This document shows positions 26,487 through 34,035 of a stretch of DNA of 64,000 nt, piece by piece. The notes beneath the pieces were generated by a model. The model saw nothing but the letters and a program-made list of their open reading frames with translations. It had not been told where the DNA came from and searched no databases. The DNA comes from Bauldia sp. (GTDB taxonomy: Bacteria > Pseudomonadota > Alphaproteobacteria > Rhizobiales > Kaistiaceae): NCBI GenBank assembly GCA_028284325.1, contig JANQRX010000003.1:62001-126000 (forward strand), in the 5' to 3' direction. Numbering within the stretch: position 1 is the stretch's first letter; every line of letters starts with the position of its first letter. The translations under genes were made by a program, and so were the position numbers.

Positions 26487-27503
26487 CTAGCCGTAGAATC
26501 GAATGTTCCCGCTGCTCGCCACTCGCGTTGGCTGCGCCTTGCGCGGTCGACGGGCGTTCATGCGGTCGAGTTGCGTGCGGATGTTGCGAAACTCCTTCTG
26601 CACGCTCTCGTCGCGGAAGTACCTTTCCCGATCGTCCCGCATCATCGCCAGGATCTCCCGCTCGCGGCGCTCCAGCGCCGCGCGGTCCGACCGTCCGATG
26701 CCCGATCCTGGTACCGTCCGGTGGCGCTCGGTCTGAACGCCTTCGTCGCGCCGATAGAAGCTGTCACCATCAGCCTTCAAACGCTCAGGTTCGCCGCGAC
26801 GATAGCGCAACGCCGAACTGACGACTGGCGCTTGCCGCGCCGCGAGCTCCGTTGCCAAAGTAGGTCTGACCAGGCTCGCTCGCAGCGCGCGACGCTCACG
26901 GGGCGGCTGGGCGGGAAATACCGGCGTCAGCGGGAATCCCGGCAAGTACTCCCGGCCACTCGGGGAGCGCACCGGATTCGACGGCAGCCGCTTCAGCCAC
27001 GGGTCGTAGAGACCGCGTCCGGTCCGATCGAGAGGGTCGCTCAAACGGGAGTGATAGCCAGGAACTTCGCGCCGCGCCAACTGCGGCCGCGGAAGGCCTG
27101 CGTGCCGCAACGCCTCGGCGACGAACGTGTTGCTGTTGTGGTCATCGGCTCGGTACTCGTAGCCGCGGTTATTCACAAGATCCATCATCTCGCGAACGAG
27201 GCGCCACCGATCGCTCAAATCGGCAGACTGTGTGATGAAGATTCTCCGCAGGCCTCGATCCCGTTCATCGCCTGATCTCTCGGACGCAACCAATGTCCCG
27301 AAGCGCGAGTCGTCGTTTGCGAGATCGCCGGTCAACACCCCCGACAAAACCTCGGCAACCATTTTGGAGTCACGGAGGCGGTCCTTCGGAAACGCCTCTA
27401 TCACGTGATGGTTTCCCTCGCGATCCCGGTAATAGAGAGCAAGGTGCATGAAATCGCTCTCAAGATCTTCCGGATCAAGGGTAATGTATATCCTTTCGAT
27501 CAT
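26487..27503 (-). CDS. Cassette A effector: papain-like-fold protein with scaffold-like C-terminal motif
   Basis: A 338-residue protein. The N-terminal domain (1-150) has a His in FMHLALYYRDREGNHH and, later, EYRADDHNSNTFVAEALRHA. This His-then-NSNTF order recalls circularly permuted papain-like (NlpC/P60-related) folds such as DUF3750, with Ser where NCxxF families carry Cys. A variable Pro/Arg linker follows. Residues 280-309 hold EILAMM...YFRDESVQKEFRNI, like the scaffold C-terminus, and the protein ends NIRFYG. It follows a small secreted-protein gene by 36 bp. I infer a wall-targeting (amidase or peptidase) effector loaded into particles; no catalysis is proved, and the Ser may mean the site is altered. 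Confidence 0.7.
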   Translation of the reverse strand: MIERIYITLDPEDLESDFMHLALYYRDREGNHHVIEAFPKDRLRDSKMVAEVLSGVLTGDLANDDSRFGTLVASERSGDERDRGLRRIFITQSADLSDRWRLVREMMDLVNNRGYEYRADDHNSNTFVAEALRHAGLPRPQLARREVPGYHSRLSDPLDRTGRGLYDPWLKRLPSNPVRSPSGREYLPGFPLTPVFPAQPPRERRALRASLVRPTLATELAARQAPVVSSALRYRRGEPERLKADGDSFYRRDEGVQTERHRTVPGSGIGRSDRAALERREREILAMMRDDRERYFRDESVQKEFRNIRTQLDRMNARRPRKAQPTRVASSGNIRFYG

Positions 27504-27539
27504 CGAACAAACCCTCCTTCATTAAGTTGCCCACGGCAT

Positions 27540-27986
27540 CTACTTCGATATCGCAAGAAAATTTCTGAGAACACCATCTTCGCCGATGATAAAATATATT
27601 CTCATATACAGATCTCTTATTCCTGTTTTGACGCCAAAAATTTCCAAGTATTCTCTATGCTCAAGCGTGATGATTAGACGATCTTTCGCTATTGTCACGT
27701 AGAAATCCCCTGGCGGAACAATCGACTGCGGCTCCTCCCGCAGATTTATCCCCACGGGTTCGACGCATGCTGCGGGAATACTACTCGGCAGGACCGTCTG
27801 CATATACGCCGCGACCTCGTCCGTGTGATATCCACCGTGGTGGGCGCGCGGATAGTCTTTGACGATGGTGGCCAAAGCCTCACGCAGTTCATCCGCAACC
27901 GCGTCGCAGTCGGACTCCTGCGCCGACGCCGCGCCGGCAGTCATCACCAACGTCCCGGCAATCAAACAGGCTCGAAGCATCCGCAT
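27540..27986 (-). CDS. Cassette A small secreted protein (candidate immunity)
   Basis: A 148-residue protein with a Sec signal peptide (MRMLRACLIAGTLVMTAGAA, cleavage near ASA-QE). The mature part has two cysteines (ESDCDAVADELREAL, PAACVEPVG), then a beta-rich half. Its signal region is almost identical in cassettes B and C, while the mature part is close to C and distant from B, matching the divergence of the linked effectors. The 3' half is strikingly AT-rich compared with flanking DNA. Export to the periplasm and tight linkage to a putative wall-active effector suggest immunity. Confidence 0.7.
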   Translation of the reverse strand: MRMLRACLIAGTLVMTAGAASAQESDCDAVADELREALATIVKDYPRAHHGGYHTDEVAAYMQTVLPSSIPAACVEPVGINLREEPQSIVPPGDFYVTIAKDRLIITLEHREYLEIFGVKTGIRDLYMRIYFIIGEDGVLRNFLAISK

Positions 27987-28051
27987 CGAACATCCTCCCG
28001 TTGCCGCAGCGCACGCACCACAGCGCGCAACCGACGTACAACTGCCGCGAA

Positions 28052-28080
28052 AAGGTAGGTTGTACAGGCAGCCACTTCAA
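28052..28080 (-). promoter_or_regulatory. Cassette A promoter
   Basis: On the minus strand TTGAAG (28080-28075) is 17 bp from TACCTT (28057-28052), with CAACC directly before the -10 box. The same layout and much of the sequence recur upstream of cassettes B and C. It lies about 60 bp before the secreted-protein start. Confidence 0.55.
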
Positions 28081-28114
28081 GTTGTGGTTGGGGCGCCAAA
28101 GTTCCGGCGCGGAG

Positions 28115-29080
28115 CTAGCCGTAGAATCGGATGTTCCCGCTGCCCGCCACACGTGTTGGCTGCGCCTTGCGCGGGCGACGGGCGTTCATCCGGTCGAGAC
28201 GGGCACGGATGTTGCGGAATTCCTTCTGCACGCCCTCGTCACGGAAGTAGCTTTCCCGATCGTCCCGCATCATCGCCAGGATCTCCCGCTCGCGCCGGTG
28301 CAGTGCCGACCCGCCCTGCCGGCCCGCCGAGGACAACCTCGCTTCTTCGATGGTTTCAGACGGCATTGCATCCGCCCTTGCGGGCCCAATGAAATCGTGA
28401 ATCAGCGAGCGACCTGACTTCCGGGGGCTACGCGTGCGACCTCCTTTGTACTGCGGCACCAAAGCTGGGCCGAGCCCGGGCGGCACCATGGGTATTACCT
28501 GAGTCGGCAAAGACCCTTTTCGCAGTTGCGGGTCGAATCGTCCTTTGCCCGTCGGGTCGATCGGATCGCCGAACTGGTCCTCGAACCCCAAGGGGAACTG
28601 CTCCTCTCCATTGTCAGCAATCGCTTTGACGCGCGGCACTTCATTTCTCTTCCTTGTCGGAAGGCCCGAATAGCGAAGCGCCTCGGCAACGAACGTGTTG
28701 CTGTTCTGGTCGCGCAGTCGATACTCATAACCGTGGCTTCTGACCCAGTCGGCAACCCCGACGATGTTTCGCCAGTATCGGCTGAGATCGGGTCCCCGGT
28801 GGATCGTCTCACGCGGCAACGTATAATCACGCTCCTCGCCTGGTCGTTCGTCAGGGCTAACAACCCCGAATTTCGAATCGTCATTCCGCCGGGAAGTGGG
28901 CGCTTGCTCCCCGGCAATCAGAAGCGCCTCAATCCAGTCCTTGTTGTTTCTGGGAAATGCCTCAACGACGCGATGAACACCCGTGCGGTCGATGTAATGC
29001 AGCGCCATATGCTTGTACCCCGGGGGCAAACCTCGATTGTCGTAAGTCACGAAGATGCTCTCTATCTTGTTGTCTCCCAT
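28115..29080 (-). CDS. Cassette B effector: papain-like-fold protein with scaffold-like C-terminal motif
   Basis: A 321-residue homologue of the cassette A effector. The N-terminal domain is divergent (YKHMALHYIDRTGVHRVVEA; YRLRDQNSNTFVAEALRYSG), keeping the His and NSNTF marks. In contrast the last ~65 residues (motif at 263-292, ending NIRFYG) are almost the same as in A and highly similar at DNA level (28,115-28,318 versus 26,487-26,690). This points to recombination within the conserved 3' end, with exchange of the N-terminal domain. The partner secreted-protein gene lies 24 bp upstream. Function inferred as for A. Confidence 0.7.
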   Translation of the reverse strand: MGDNKIESIFVTYDNRGLPPGYKHMALHYIDRTGVHRVVEAFPRNNKDWIEALLIAGEQAPTSRRNDDSKFGVVSPDERPGEERDYTLPRETIHRGPDLSRYWRNIVGVADWVRSHGYEYRLRDQNSNTFVAEALRYSGLPTRKRNEVPRVKAIADNGEEQFPLGFEDQFGDPIDPTGKGRFDPQLRKGSLPTQVIPMVPPGLGPALVPQYKGGRTRSPRKSGRSLIHDFIGPARADAMPSETIEEARLSSAGRQGGSALHRREREILAMMRDDRESYFRDEGVQKEFRNIRARLDRMNARRPRKAQPTRVAGSGNIRFYG

Positions 29081-29104
29081 AATTGAGCTGGATGAATTCT
29101 ATCT

Positions 29105-29545
29105 TTATTTTGAACTGGATCGAATACGATCTCTTTTTCCATCATGATCATAGTATATTCTGACAAAATACCTGTGAGCATAAATTCCTGTATTTAGTCC
29201 AAATAGATTATATGTAACTTCAACATCTATGACAAAGTAATAAACCAGTTGATTCTTTCCGTATTCAATCTTCTTGGAAAGCGACGGGTTAGCTTCCAGA
29301 GTCAGATGCCCCCCGGCGGCCGGGATACACGCTGGGGGAATGTGCTCAGGTACGACCGACCGCGCATGCGCCTCGATATCGTCCATGCTCACGCCACCCC
29401 AACCGCCGGGAAAGGCGTTCATGATTTCAAGGATCGCCACTCGCAGTTCATCGGTGGCCGCTCCACAATCGGCTTCCTCGGCAAGCGTCGGGCCAGCGGC
29501 CGTCGCCAACGTCCCGGCGATTAAGCAGGCTCGAAGCATCCGCAT
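29105..29545 (-). CDS. Cassette B small secreted protein (candidate immunity)
   Basis: A 146-residue protein with the cassette signal peptide (MRMLRACLIAGTLATAAGPT, cleavage near LAEE). The mature part starts ADCGAATDELRVAIL and shares the paired cysteines (second in PPACIPAAG) with A and C, but is otherwise divergent, as is its effector. About 29,100-29,290 is very AT-rich against a GC-rich background, a sign of recent transfer of this half. The ATG at 29545 has GGGGAGGA upstream. Inferred periplasmic immunity partner. Confidence 0.7.
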   Translation of the reverse strand: MRMLRACLIAGTLATAAGPTLAEEADCGAATDELRVAILEIMNAFPGGWGGVSMDDIEAHARSVVPEHIPPACIPAAGGHLTLEANPSLSKKIEYGKNQLVYYFVIDVEVTYNLFGLNTGIYAHRYFVRIYYDHDGKRDRIRSSSK

Positions 29546-29606
29546 CGGACATCCTCCCCAACCAAGGCGCGAGGACCGCGGCGCAACTGACGTGCAGCTG
29601 CCGCGA

Positions 29607-29635
29607 AAGGTAGGTTGCACGGACAGCCACTTCAA
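29607..29635 (-). promoter_or_regulatory. Cassette B promoter (minus strand)
   Basis: TTGAAG (29635-29630), 17-bp spacer ending CAACC, then TACCTT (29612-29607) on the minus strand; nearly the same sequence as the cassette A and C promoters. Confidence 0.55.
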
Positions 29636-29697
29636 GTTGCAACCGGCGCACGGACGCCAGCCGAATCACCGCTACCGCCGTTCAACCGGTCTCCGTC

Positions 29698-29726
29698 TTG
29701 CGGTGGCGAAGCCTACAACCTAGATT
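29698..29726 (+). promoter_or_regulatory. Promoter of the cassette B membrane protein (plus strand)
   Basis: TTGCGG (29698-29703), 17-bp spacer ending ACAACC, then TAGATT (29721-29726), 44 bp before the start of the plus-strand membrane protein. It is repeated almost unchanged at cassette C. Confidence 0.55.
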
Positions 29727-29769
29727 TGTGCAACGCCACCGGGCGGTCGAACTCACAGGAGTGGACGAA

Positions 29770-30333
29770 ATGGACCCATTGCTGGCGATTGCGACATTCC
29801 TCCACGGACGATGGCCGGTTTGGCTGGCGATCCTGTCGCCGCCCCTCGCCGTCGTGGCTATCTATCTGCCGTGGACCTGGTATCGGCGCTTTCTCACAGT
29901 GAGACGCCCACCATTTCTGAGCATCGCCAATGTTGGGACGATTCTGGTCCTGGCAACCGCGGTCAATATCGTTCTGACGCTGCTTTATGTTTCATCCTTG
30001 GACCTCATTTCCTTCCTTCCGGACGCCCCAATCTCGTCGTTGTTGATTCTCGCCGTAATCCCCGGTTTCGTTGGAACCTGCCTGACGGAGCCTCTGGCGC
30101 ATCTGACTTATCTGGGCCTGCCGCTGATTGTGTCGCTCGGCCTGCTGCCGTTCGTCGCGCACATCGGCAACGTGGCGCTGCGTGGTCTGGACCCGATCGG
30201 TCGGCAAGCATGCCGCTCAATCAAACTGGCTGTCGGGCTGTCGGCTATCATCTCCACATCCGCTTGGAGCGGCTTCTTCAACGCGATCTATTGGGCGAAC
30301 AACACCGGTATCGAGAAGTTCGGCACCTGTTGA
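29770..30333 (+). CDS. Cassette B multi-pass membrane protein
   Basis: A 187-residue protein with about five hydrophobic segments (PLAVVAIYLPWTWYRRFLTV, FLSIANVGTILVLATAVNIV, LTYLGLPLIVSLGLLPFVAH, LAVGLSAIISTSAW). Its C-terminus FFNAIYWANNTGIEKF(..)C is shared with the cassette C paralogue, including the final cysteine. No family was recognised. It is divergent from the secreted-protein/effector pair, with its own promoter in the shared 224-bp gap. Possible roles are release, export or membrane immunity; all are speculative. ATG with AGGAG upstream. Confidence 0.68.
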   Translation: MDPLLAIATFLHGRWPVWLAILSPPLAVVAIYLPWTWYRRFLTVRRPPFLSIANVGTILVLATAVNIVLTLLYVSSLDLISFLPDAPISSLLILAVIPGFVGTCLTEPLAHLTYLGLPLIVSLGLLPFVAHIGNVALRGLDPIGRQACRSIKLAVGLSAIISTSAWSGFFNAIYWANNTGIEKFGTC

Positions 30334-30391
30334 TGGATCGCGGCCGATTGCCCCTTCCAGCGCGACCGGACGAGAGGGCAAGCGCACACCG

Positions 30392-31378
30392 CTAGCCGTA
30401 GTATCGAACTCGGGCGCGCTGCGCGATTTGCCTGCGCTGCTTCGTTTTTGGTTGCTCAGCGTCCATCCGCTCGAGTTGCGAGCGAATGCTGCGAAACTCT
30501 TTCTGCACGCCCTCGTCGCGGAAATACCTCTCCCGGTCGTCCCGCATCATCCTTGTGATCTCCCGCTCCCGTCGCGTCAGGGCGGCGCGGCGGGCCTCCG
30601 ACGATTGGCGTGGGCGTGTCGGCGAAAAAAGTTCGTGCCCGAGCGTCGGCGCCGTCAGGCCCGGATTGAAGGGATCCGGTGAGAGCAGGCTCGGTTGGTG
30701 TTTCATCTGGCGACGGTTGAAACCCCGATACCGCGAGGTGTCCTGCAGTGACGGGAGCACACCGTGGTCGCCATTGTCGAAAGGCAGATCGCGCCCCGGC
30801 CGCGGGACAACACCGAACAAACGTTCCCGTGGGACCAGATCCCGCCACGCTGTCGGTCGGCCCTGCAACTTGGGATCGAACATGCCCTCGCCGGTCGCAT
30901 CGATTGGGTCGCTTAAACGGGAGTGATAGCCAGGAACTTCGCTCCGCGCCAACTGCGGCCGCCGAAGGCCCGCGTGCCTCAACGCCTCGGCGACGAAGGT
31001 GTTGCTGTTGTGGTCATCGGCGCGGTACTCGAAGCCATATTTGTTCACAATGTCTCTCATCTCGCGAACGAGGCGCCATTCGTCGCTTAAATCAACGGCC
31101 TGCGTAATGAAGATTTTCCTGAGGTCTCGGTCCGTTGGGTCGCCGGGTCTTTCACCCGCGACCAAAGTGCCGAAACGAGAGTCGGAGTTCACGTAATCGC
31201 CGACAAGCCAGCCTTTGAAAGCCTCGGCAACTACATCGAAGCCCGTGAGACGGTCTCGGGGGAAAGCCTCAATCACATGATGATTTCCCTCGCGATCCAG
31301 ATAATTGAGAGCAAGGTGCATGAAGTCGCTCTCAAGACCCTCTGGATCAAGTGATATGTATATCCGTTCAATCATCAT
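30392..31378 (-). CDS. Cassette C effector: papain-like-fold protein with scaffold-like C-terminal motif
   Basis: A 328-residue protein. The N-terminal domain is very close to cassette A (MHLALNYLDREGNHHVIEAF, EYRADDHNSNTFVAEALRHA), including the SRLSDP(I/L)D segment. The linker is unrelated. Residues 270-299 have EITRMM...YFRDEGVQKEFRSI, and the protein ends RVRYYG. Two ATGs open the gene (31378 and 31375). It lies 35 bp after its secreted partner. Same inferred role as A and B: a wall-directed effector with a scaffold-like loading motif. Confidence 0.7.
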   Translation of the reverse strand: MMIERIYISLDPEGLESDFMHLALNYLDREGNHHVIEAFPRDRLTGFDVVAEAFKGWLVGDYVNSDSRFGTLVAGERPGDPTDRDLRKIFITQAVDLSDEWRLVREMRDIVNKYGFEYRADDHNSNTFVAEALRHAGLRRPQLARSEVPGYHSRLSDPIDATGEGMFDPKLQGRPTAWRDLVPRERLFGVVPRPGRDLPFDNGDHGVLPSLQDTSRYRGFNRRQMKHQPSLLSPDPFNPGLTAPTLGHELFSPTRPRQSSEARRAALTRREREITRMMRDDRERYFRDEGVQKEFRSIRSQLERMDAEQPKTKQRRQIAQRARVRYYG

Positions 31379-31413
31379 GTATCACCTTTTGCTTTTGCTT
31401 GACGTTGAAAGTG

Positions 31414-31860
31414 TTATTTCGGCAGCACTAGAAAACCACCAAGTCGACCGTTAGAATCAACAACCAAGTGAAAATGCACATACATGCTCTGCATGCTTGT
31501 TTCGAAACCAAGTATTTTGTAGTATTCACGAACTTCAATGGAAATTATCAATCTCCCATTCCGTATGAGGGCTCCAAAATCCTCTGGTGGAACTATGGTT
31601 TGCGGTTCTTCTTGCAGATTTGTCCCCACGGACTCCACGCACTCAGCCGGGATGCTGCGCGGCAGAACTCTCTCCATGAAGGTGACAACGTTGCCGGTGT
31701 CGTAGCCACCGTCGGGCCTACGCGGGTATCCGACGGCCATCGCGCCCAGCGCCTCGCGCAATTCGTCGGCCACCGCATCGCAATCGGGCTCCTGCGCCCA
31801 CGCCGCGCCGGCAGCCGTCGCCAACGTCCCGGCGATTAAGCAGGCTCGAAGCATTCGCAT
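31414..31860 (-). CDS. Cassette C small secreted protein (candidate immunity)
   Basis: A 148-residue protein, signal peptide MRMLRACLIAGTLATAAGAA with cleavage near WAQE. The mature part EPDCDAVADELREALGAMAV, PAECVESVGTNLQEEPQTIV is close to cassette A, matching the closeness of their effectors. The 3' half (about 31,414-31,620) is AT-richer than flanking DNA. ATG with GGGAGGA upstream. Confidence 0.7.
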   Translation of the reverse strand: MRMLRACLIAGTLATAAGAAWAQEPDCDAVADELREALGAMAVGYPRRPDGGYDTGNVVTFMERVLPRSIPAECVESVGTNLQEEPQTIVPPEDFGALIRNGRLIISIEVREYYKILGFETSMQSMYVHFHLVVDSNGRLGGFLVLPK

Positions 31861-31910
31861 CGGACATCCTCCCGTCGCCGCAGCCCGCAACTGACGTGCA
31901 GCTGCCGCGA

Positions 31911-31939
31911 AAGGTAGGTTGCACAGACAGCCACTTCAA
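31911..31939 (-). promoter_or_regulatory. Cassette C promoter (minus strand)
   Basis: TTGAAG (31939-31934), 17-bp spacer ending CAACC, TACCTT (31916-31911) on the minus strand; a third copy of the cassette promoter. Confidence 0.55.
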
Positions 31940-32001
31940 GTTGTGGCCTTTGCACTGGCGTCCGTTGAATGACTGCTACCGCCGTTCAAACGGTCTCCGC
32001 C

Positions 32002-32030
32002 TTGCGGTCGCGCGGTCCACAACCTAGATT
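32002..32030 (+). promoter_or_regulatory. Promoter of the cassette C membrane protein (plus strand)
   Basis: TTGCGG (32002-32007), 17-bp spacer ending ACAACC, TAGATT (32025-32030), a close copy of the promoter at 29,698. Confidence 0.55.
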
Positions 32031-32071
32031 TGTGCAGTGCCACCGGGCGGTCGAACTCACGGGAGTGGATG

Positions 32072-32632
32072 ATGGATCCGCTGCTGGCCATTGCGACTTT
32101 TCTTCACGGACAACCGCCGCTCTGGGTTGCCCTTCTGTCGCTGCCGCTGGCGGTTCTGGCAGTCTATCTGCCTTGGAACTGGTACCGACGCTTTCTGAGT
32201 GTGAGACCGCCACCATTTCTGAGCGTAGCCAATCTCGGCACGATGCTGGCCCTGGCGACCACTGTGAATCTCGTCGTCGCGCTGCTGTATGAATCGGCGA
32301 TGTCTCTTCTTCTCGTCCCTCCCCACACCCCCGATTGGGTAATTGTGGTCTACGAATTCCCCCGTATCATCGGGTGCGGCCTCACGTCCCAGTTGGCGGA
32401 TCTGACTTATCTGGGCCTGCCATTTGTCGCCGCGCTCGGCCTGTTGCCCTTCGCCGTTCATATTCTGAACGTCGCGCTCCGCGGCCTTGATCCGGTCGGC
32501 CGGCAGGCGTGCCGCTCCATCAAGTGGACCATCGGGCTGTCGGCCGCCTTGTCCACCTTGGCCTGGATCGGCTTCTTCAACGCGATCTACTGGGCGAACA
32601 ATACCGGTGTCGAGAAGTTCAATTTCTGCTGA
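32072..32632 (+). CDS. Cassette C multi-pass membrane protein
   Basis: A 186-residue paralogue of the cassette B membrane protein, with the same start (MDPLLAIATFLHG), about five hydrophobic segments and the same end (FFNAIYWANNTGVEKF..C). The middle loop differs (LLLVPPHTPDWVIVVYEFPR against LISFLPDAPISSLLILAV). An extra ATG directly upstream (32069) is possible. Divergent from its cassette partner pair; cassette A lacks this gene. Confidence 0.68.
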   Translation: MDPLLAIATFLHGQPPLWVALLSLPLAVLAVYLPWNWYRRFLSVRPPPFLSVANLGTMLALATTVNLVVALLYESAMSLLLVPPHTPDWVIVVYEFPRIIGCGLTSQLADLTYLGLPFVAALGLLPFAVHILNVALRGLDPVGRQACRSIKWTIGLSAALSTLAWIGFFNAIYWANNTGVEKFNFC

Positions 32633-32746
32633 GGACTCGCGGCCGGGTTATCGCTGCCTGCGGTGCTGGCCGCCACGCAACGCAACCCCACGCCGTTTCG
32701 ACGTAATCCGCACCGGAAACCACTTCAAGTTGTGGCCGCCGCGAGT

Positions 32747-33655
32747 CTAGGACGCCCGGCCCCGCGCTTCGATCAGCTCGCGGTACTCCTGCTGCACGGC
32801 GTCGTCCTTCCAGTAAGCCGGATCGTTCGTGCGCATCATCGCCTCGATCTCCTTCATGCGCGAGAGGATGTCGGCGCCGGCTTGCGCCGTGCCCGCCGTC
32901 ACCGTGGCGCGTGGGTGGAGCCGATTGGCGAGCCCGGCAAGGAAGATGAGAACCTGCGGATCGTTGCCGATCAGTTTCCCGTCGCCCATACGTCCGCCCA
33001 TCAGGCGTGCGAACAGACCGTCGCCCTCCGGGTCCGCCCCTCCGGGCGCGTCGGCGAACAGGGAAGCGAGCGACCCGATCATGCGCTGCTCGCGCGCTCC
33101 CCAGGCGGCGCGGATGGCGGCCTGTCCCTCGACGCGGTCCTTCTCGTCGGTCTCGTCGAGCGCCGCCTGCTGCTTCTCCTGGGTGTCGAGATACCAGGCG
33201 AACGCCGCGCTCACGACCTCCGGGGTCGCGCCGGCGCCATGGACGGCGCGGGCGAAGTCCTCCGCGATCGGCCGGTCCGCCTCGCCAAGGATGTCGCCAT
33301 CCGGCAGTTCGATGAGGTCGAAATAGTCCTCCGGCTTGTCCGGCACGCCCATCGCCCGGTTCAGTTCGGCCCGGTCTTCCGGCGAAGCCGATCCGTCAGG
33401 CAGCTTCACCAGCCGTCCGCTGTCGAACCGCTCGCGCAGCTCCCGGTAGGCTTTCCACAAGGCGGCCGGATCCGTGAACCGGTTCACCGTCTTCAGCGCA
33501 CGTGCGTCGCCCTCCGTCACCTGTTCGCGCCAGTCGTCGGGCCAGGGGGCGGCGGCCGGCGCGGGCGCCGGCGGCTCGGGCGAGGTCGCGAGGGCGGTCG
33601 ACGGCTCGGTCGTGGTCGTGGAAGCCGCGTCGGCGGCGATGGTCGATGTGCTCAT
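32747..33655 (-). CDS. Capsid scaffolding (assembly) protein
   Basis: A 302-residue protein with a low-complexity Ala/Pro/Thr N-terminus, a conserved WPDDWREQVTEGDARALKTV block, a long helical middle and a C-terminal helix pair EIEAMMRTNDPAYWKDDAVQ with QEYRELIEA. Place (after portal and Bbp19-like, before capsid) and composition fit a podovirus scaffold such as T7 gp9. C-terminal helices of such scaffolds commonly bind coat protein; here that C-terminus is shared with the cargo effectors. Start at 33655 overlaps the previous stop as ATGA. Confidence 0.8.
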   Translation of the reverse strand: MSTSTIAADAASTTTTEPSTALATSPEPPAPAPAAAPWPDDWREQVTEGDARALKTVNRFTDPAALWKAYRELRERFDSGRLVKLPDGSASPEDRAELNRAMGVPDKPEDYFDLIELPDGDILGEADRPIAEDFARAVHGAGATPEVVSAAFAWYLDTQEKQQAALDETDEKDRVEGQAAIRAAWGAREQRMIGSLASLFADAPGGADPEGDGLFARLMGGRMGDGKLIGNDPQVLIFLAGLANRLHPRATVTAGTAQAGADILSRMKEIEAMMRTNDPAYWKDDAVQQEYRELIEARGRAS

Positions 33656-33978
33656 GGGTCGTCCTGTGGTGTTGGGGTTGCATCCATCAAGGCCGGCTTC
33701 AGCCGGATCAGTTTGACCAGCGCCAGGCCCACCGAGCGGCGGCCGAGCACATAGTCGGTCACGCGGGCGTTCTCCGCGTAGAAAGGTTCGTCGTAGGTCT
33801 GCGCCGCCCGGTGGACGATCCAGTCGAGGGCGCGGCGTTGGTCGTCGGGGCCGGCTTCGCCGCGGGCGAGCGCCTGGATGGCGCGCACGTCGCGGGCGTC
33901 GTAACCCGGCGGATGCCACGGCTTTCGCGGCGTCGCACGCCTGCGCCGCGCGCCCGACTTGTCGTCGACGCGGTCCAT
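33652..33978 (-). CDS. Bbp19-like phage protein
   Basis: A 108-residue protein with the pattern DVRAIQALARGEAGPDDQRR, ALDWIVHRA, and YVLGRRSVGLALVKLI, which resembles the Bbp19 family found between portal and scaffold genes in Bordetella phage BPP-1 and relatives. Its role is unknown. It is translationally coupled to the scaffold (4-bp overlap). ATG start. Confidence 0.68.
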   Translation of the reverse strand: MDRVDDKSGARRRRATPRKPWHPPGYDARDVRAIQALARGEAGPDDQRRALDWIVHRAAQTYDEPFYAENARVTDYVLGRRSVGLALVKLIRLKPALMDATPTPQDDP

Positions 33979-34035
33979 GCTCGTACTCCTGTTGTTTTGC
34001 TGGCAGCTCAGTTCAGTGCGCCGCCCGACATGCGG

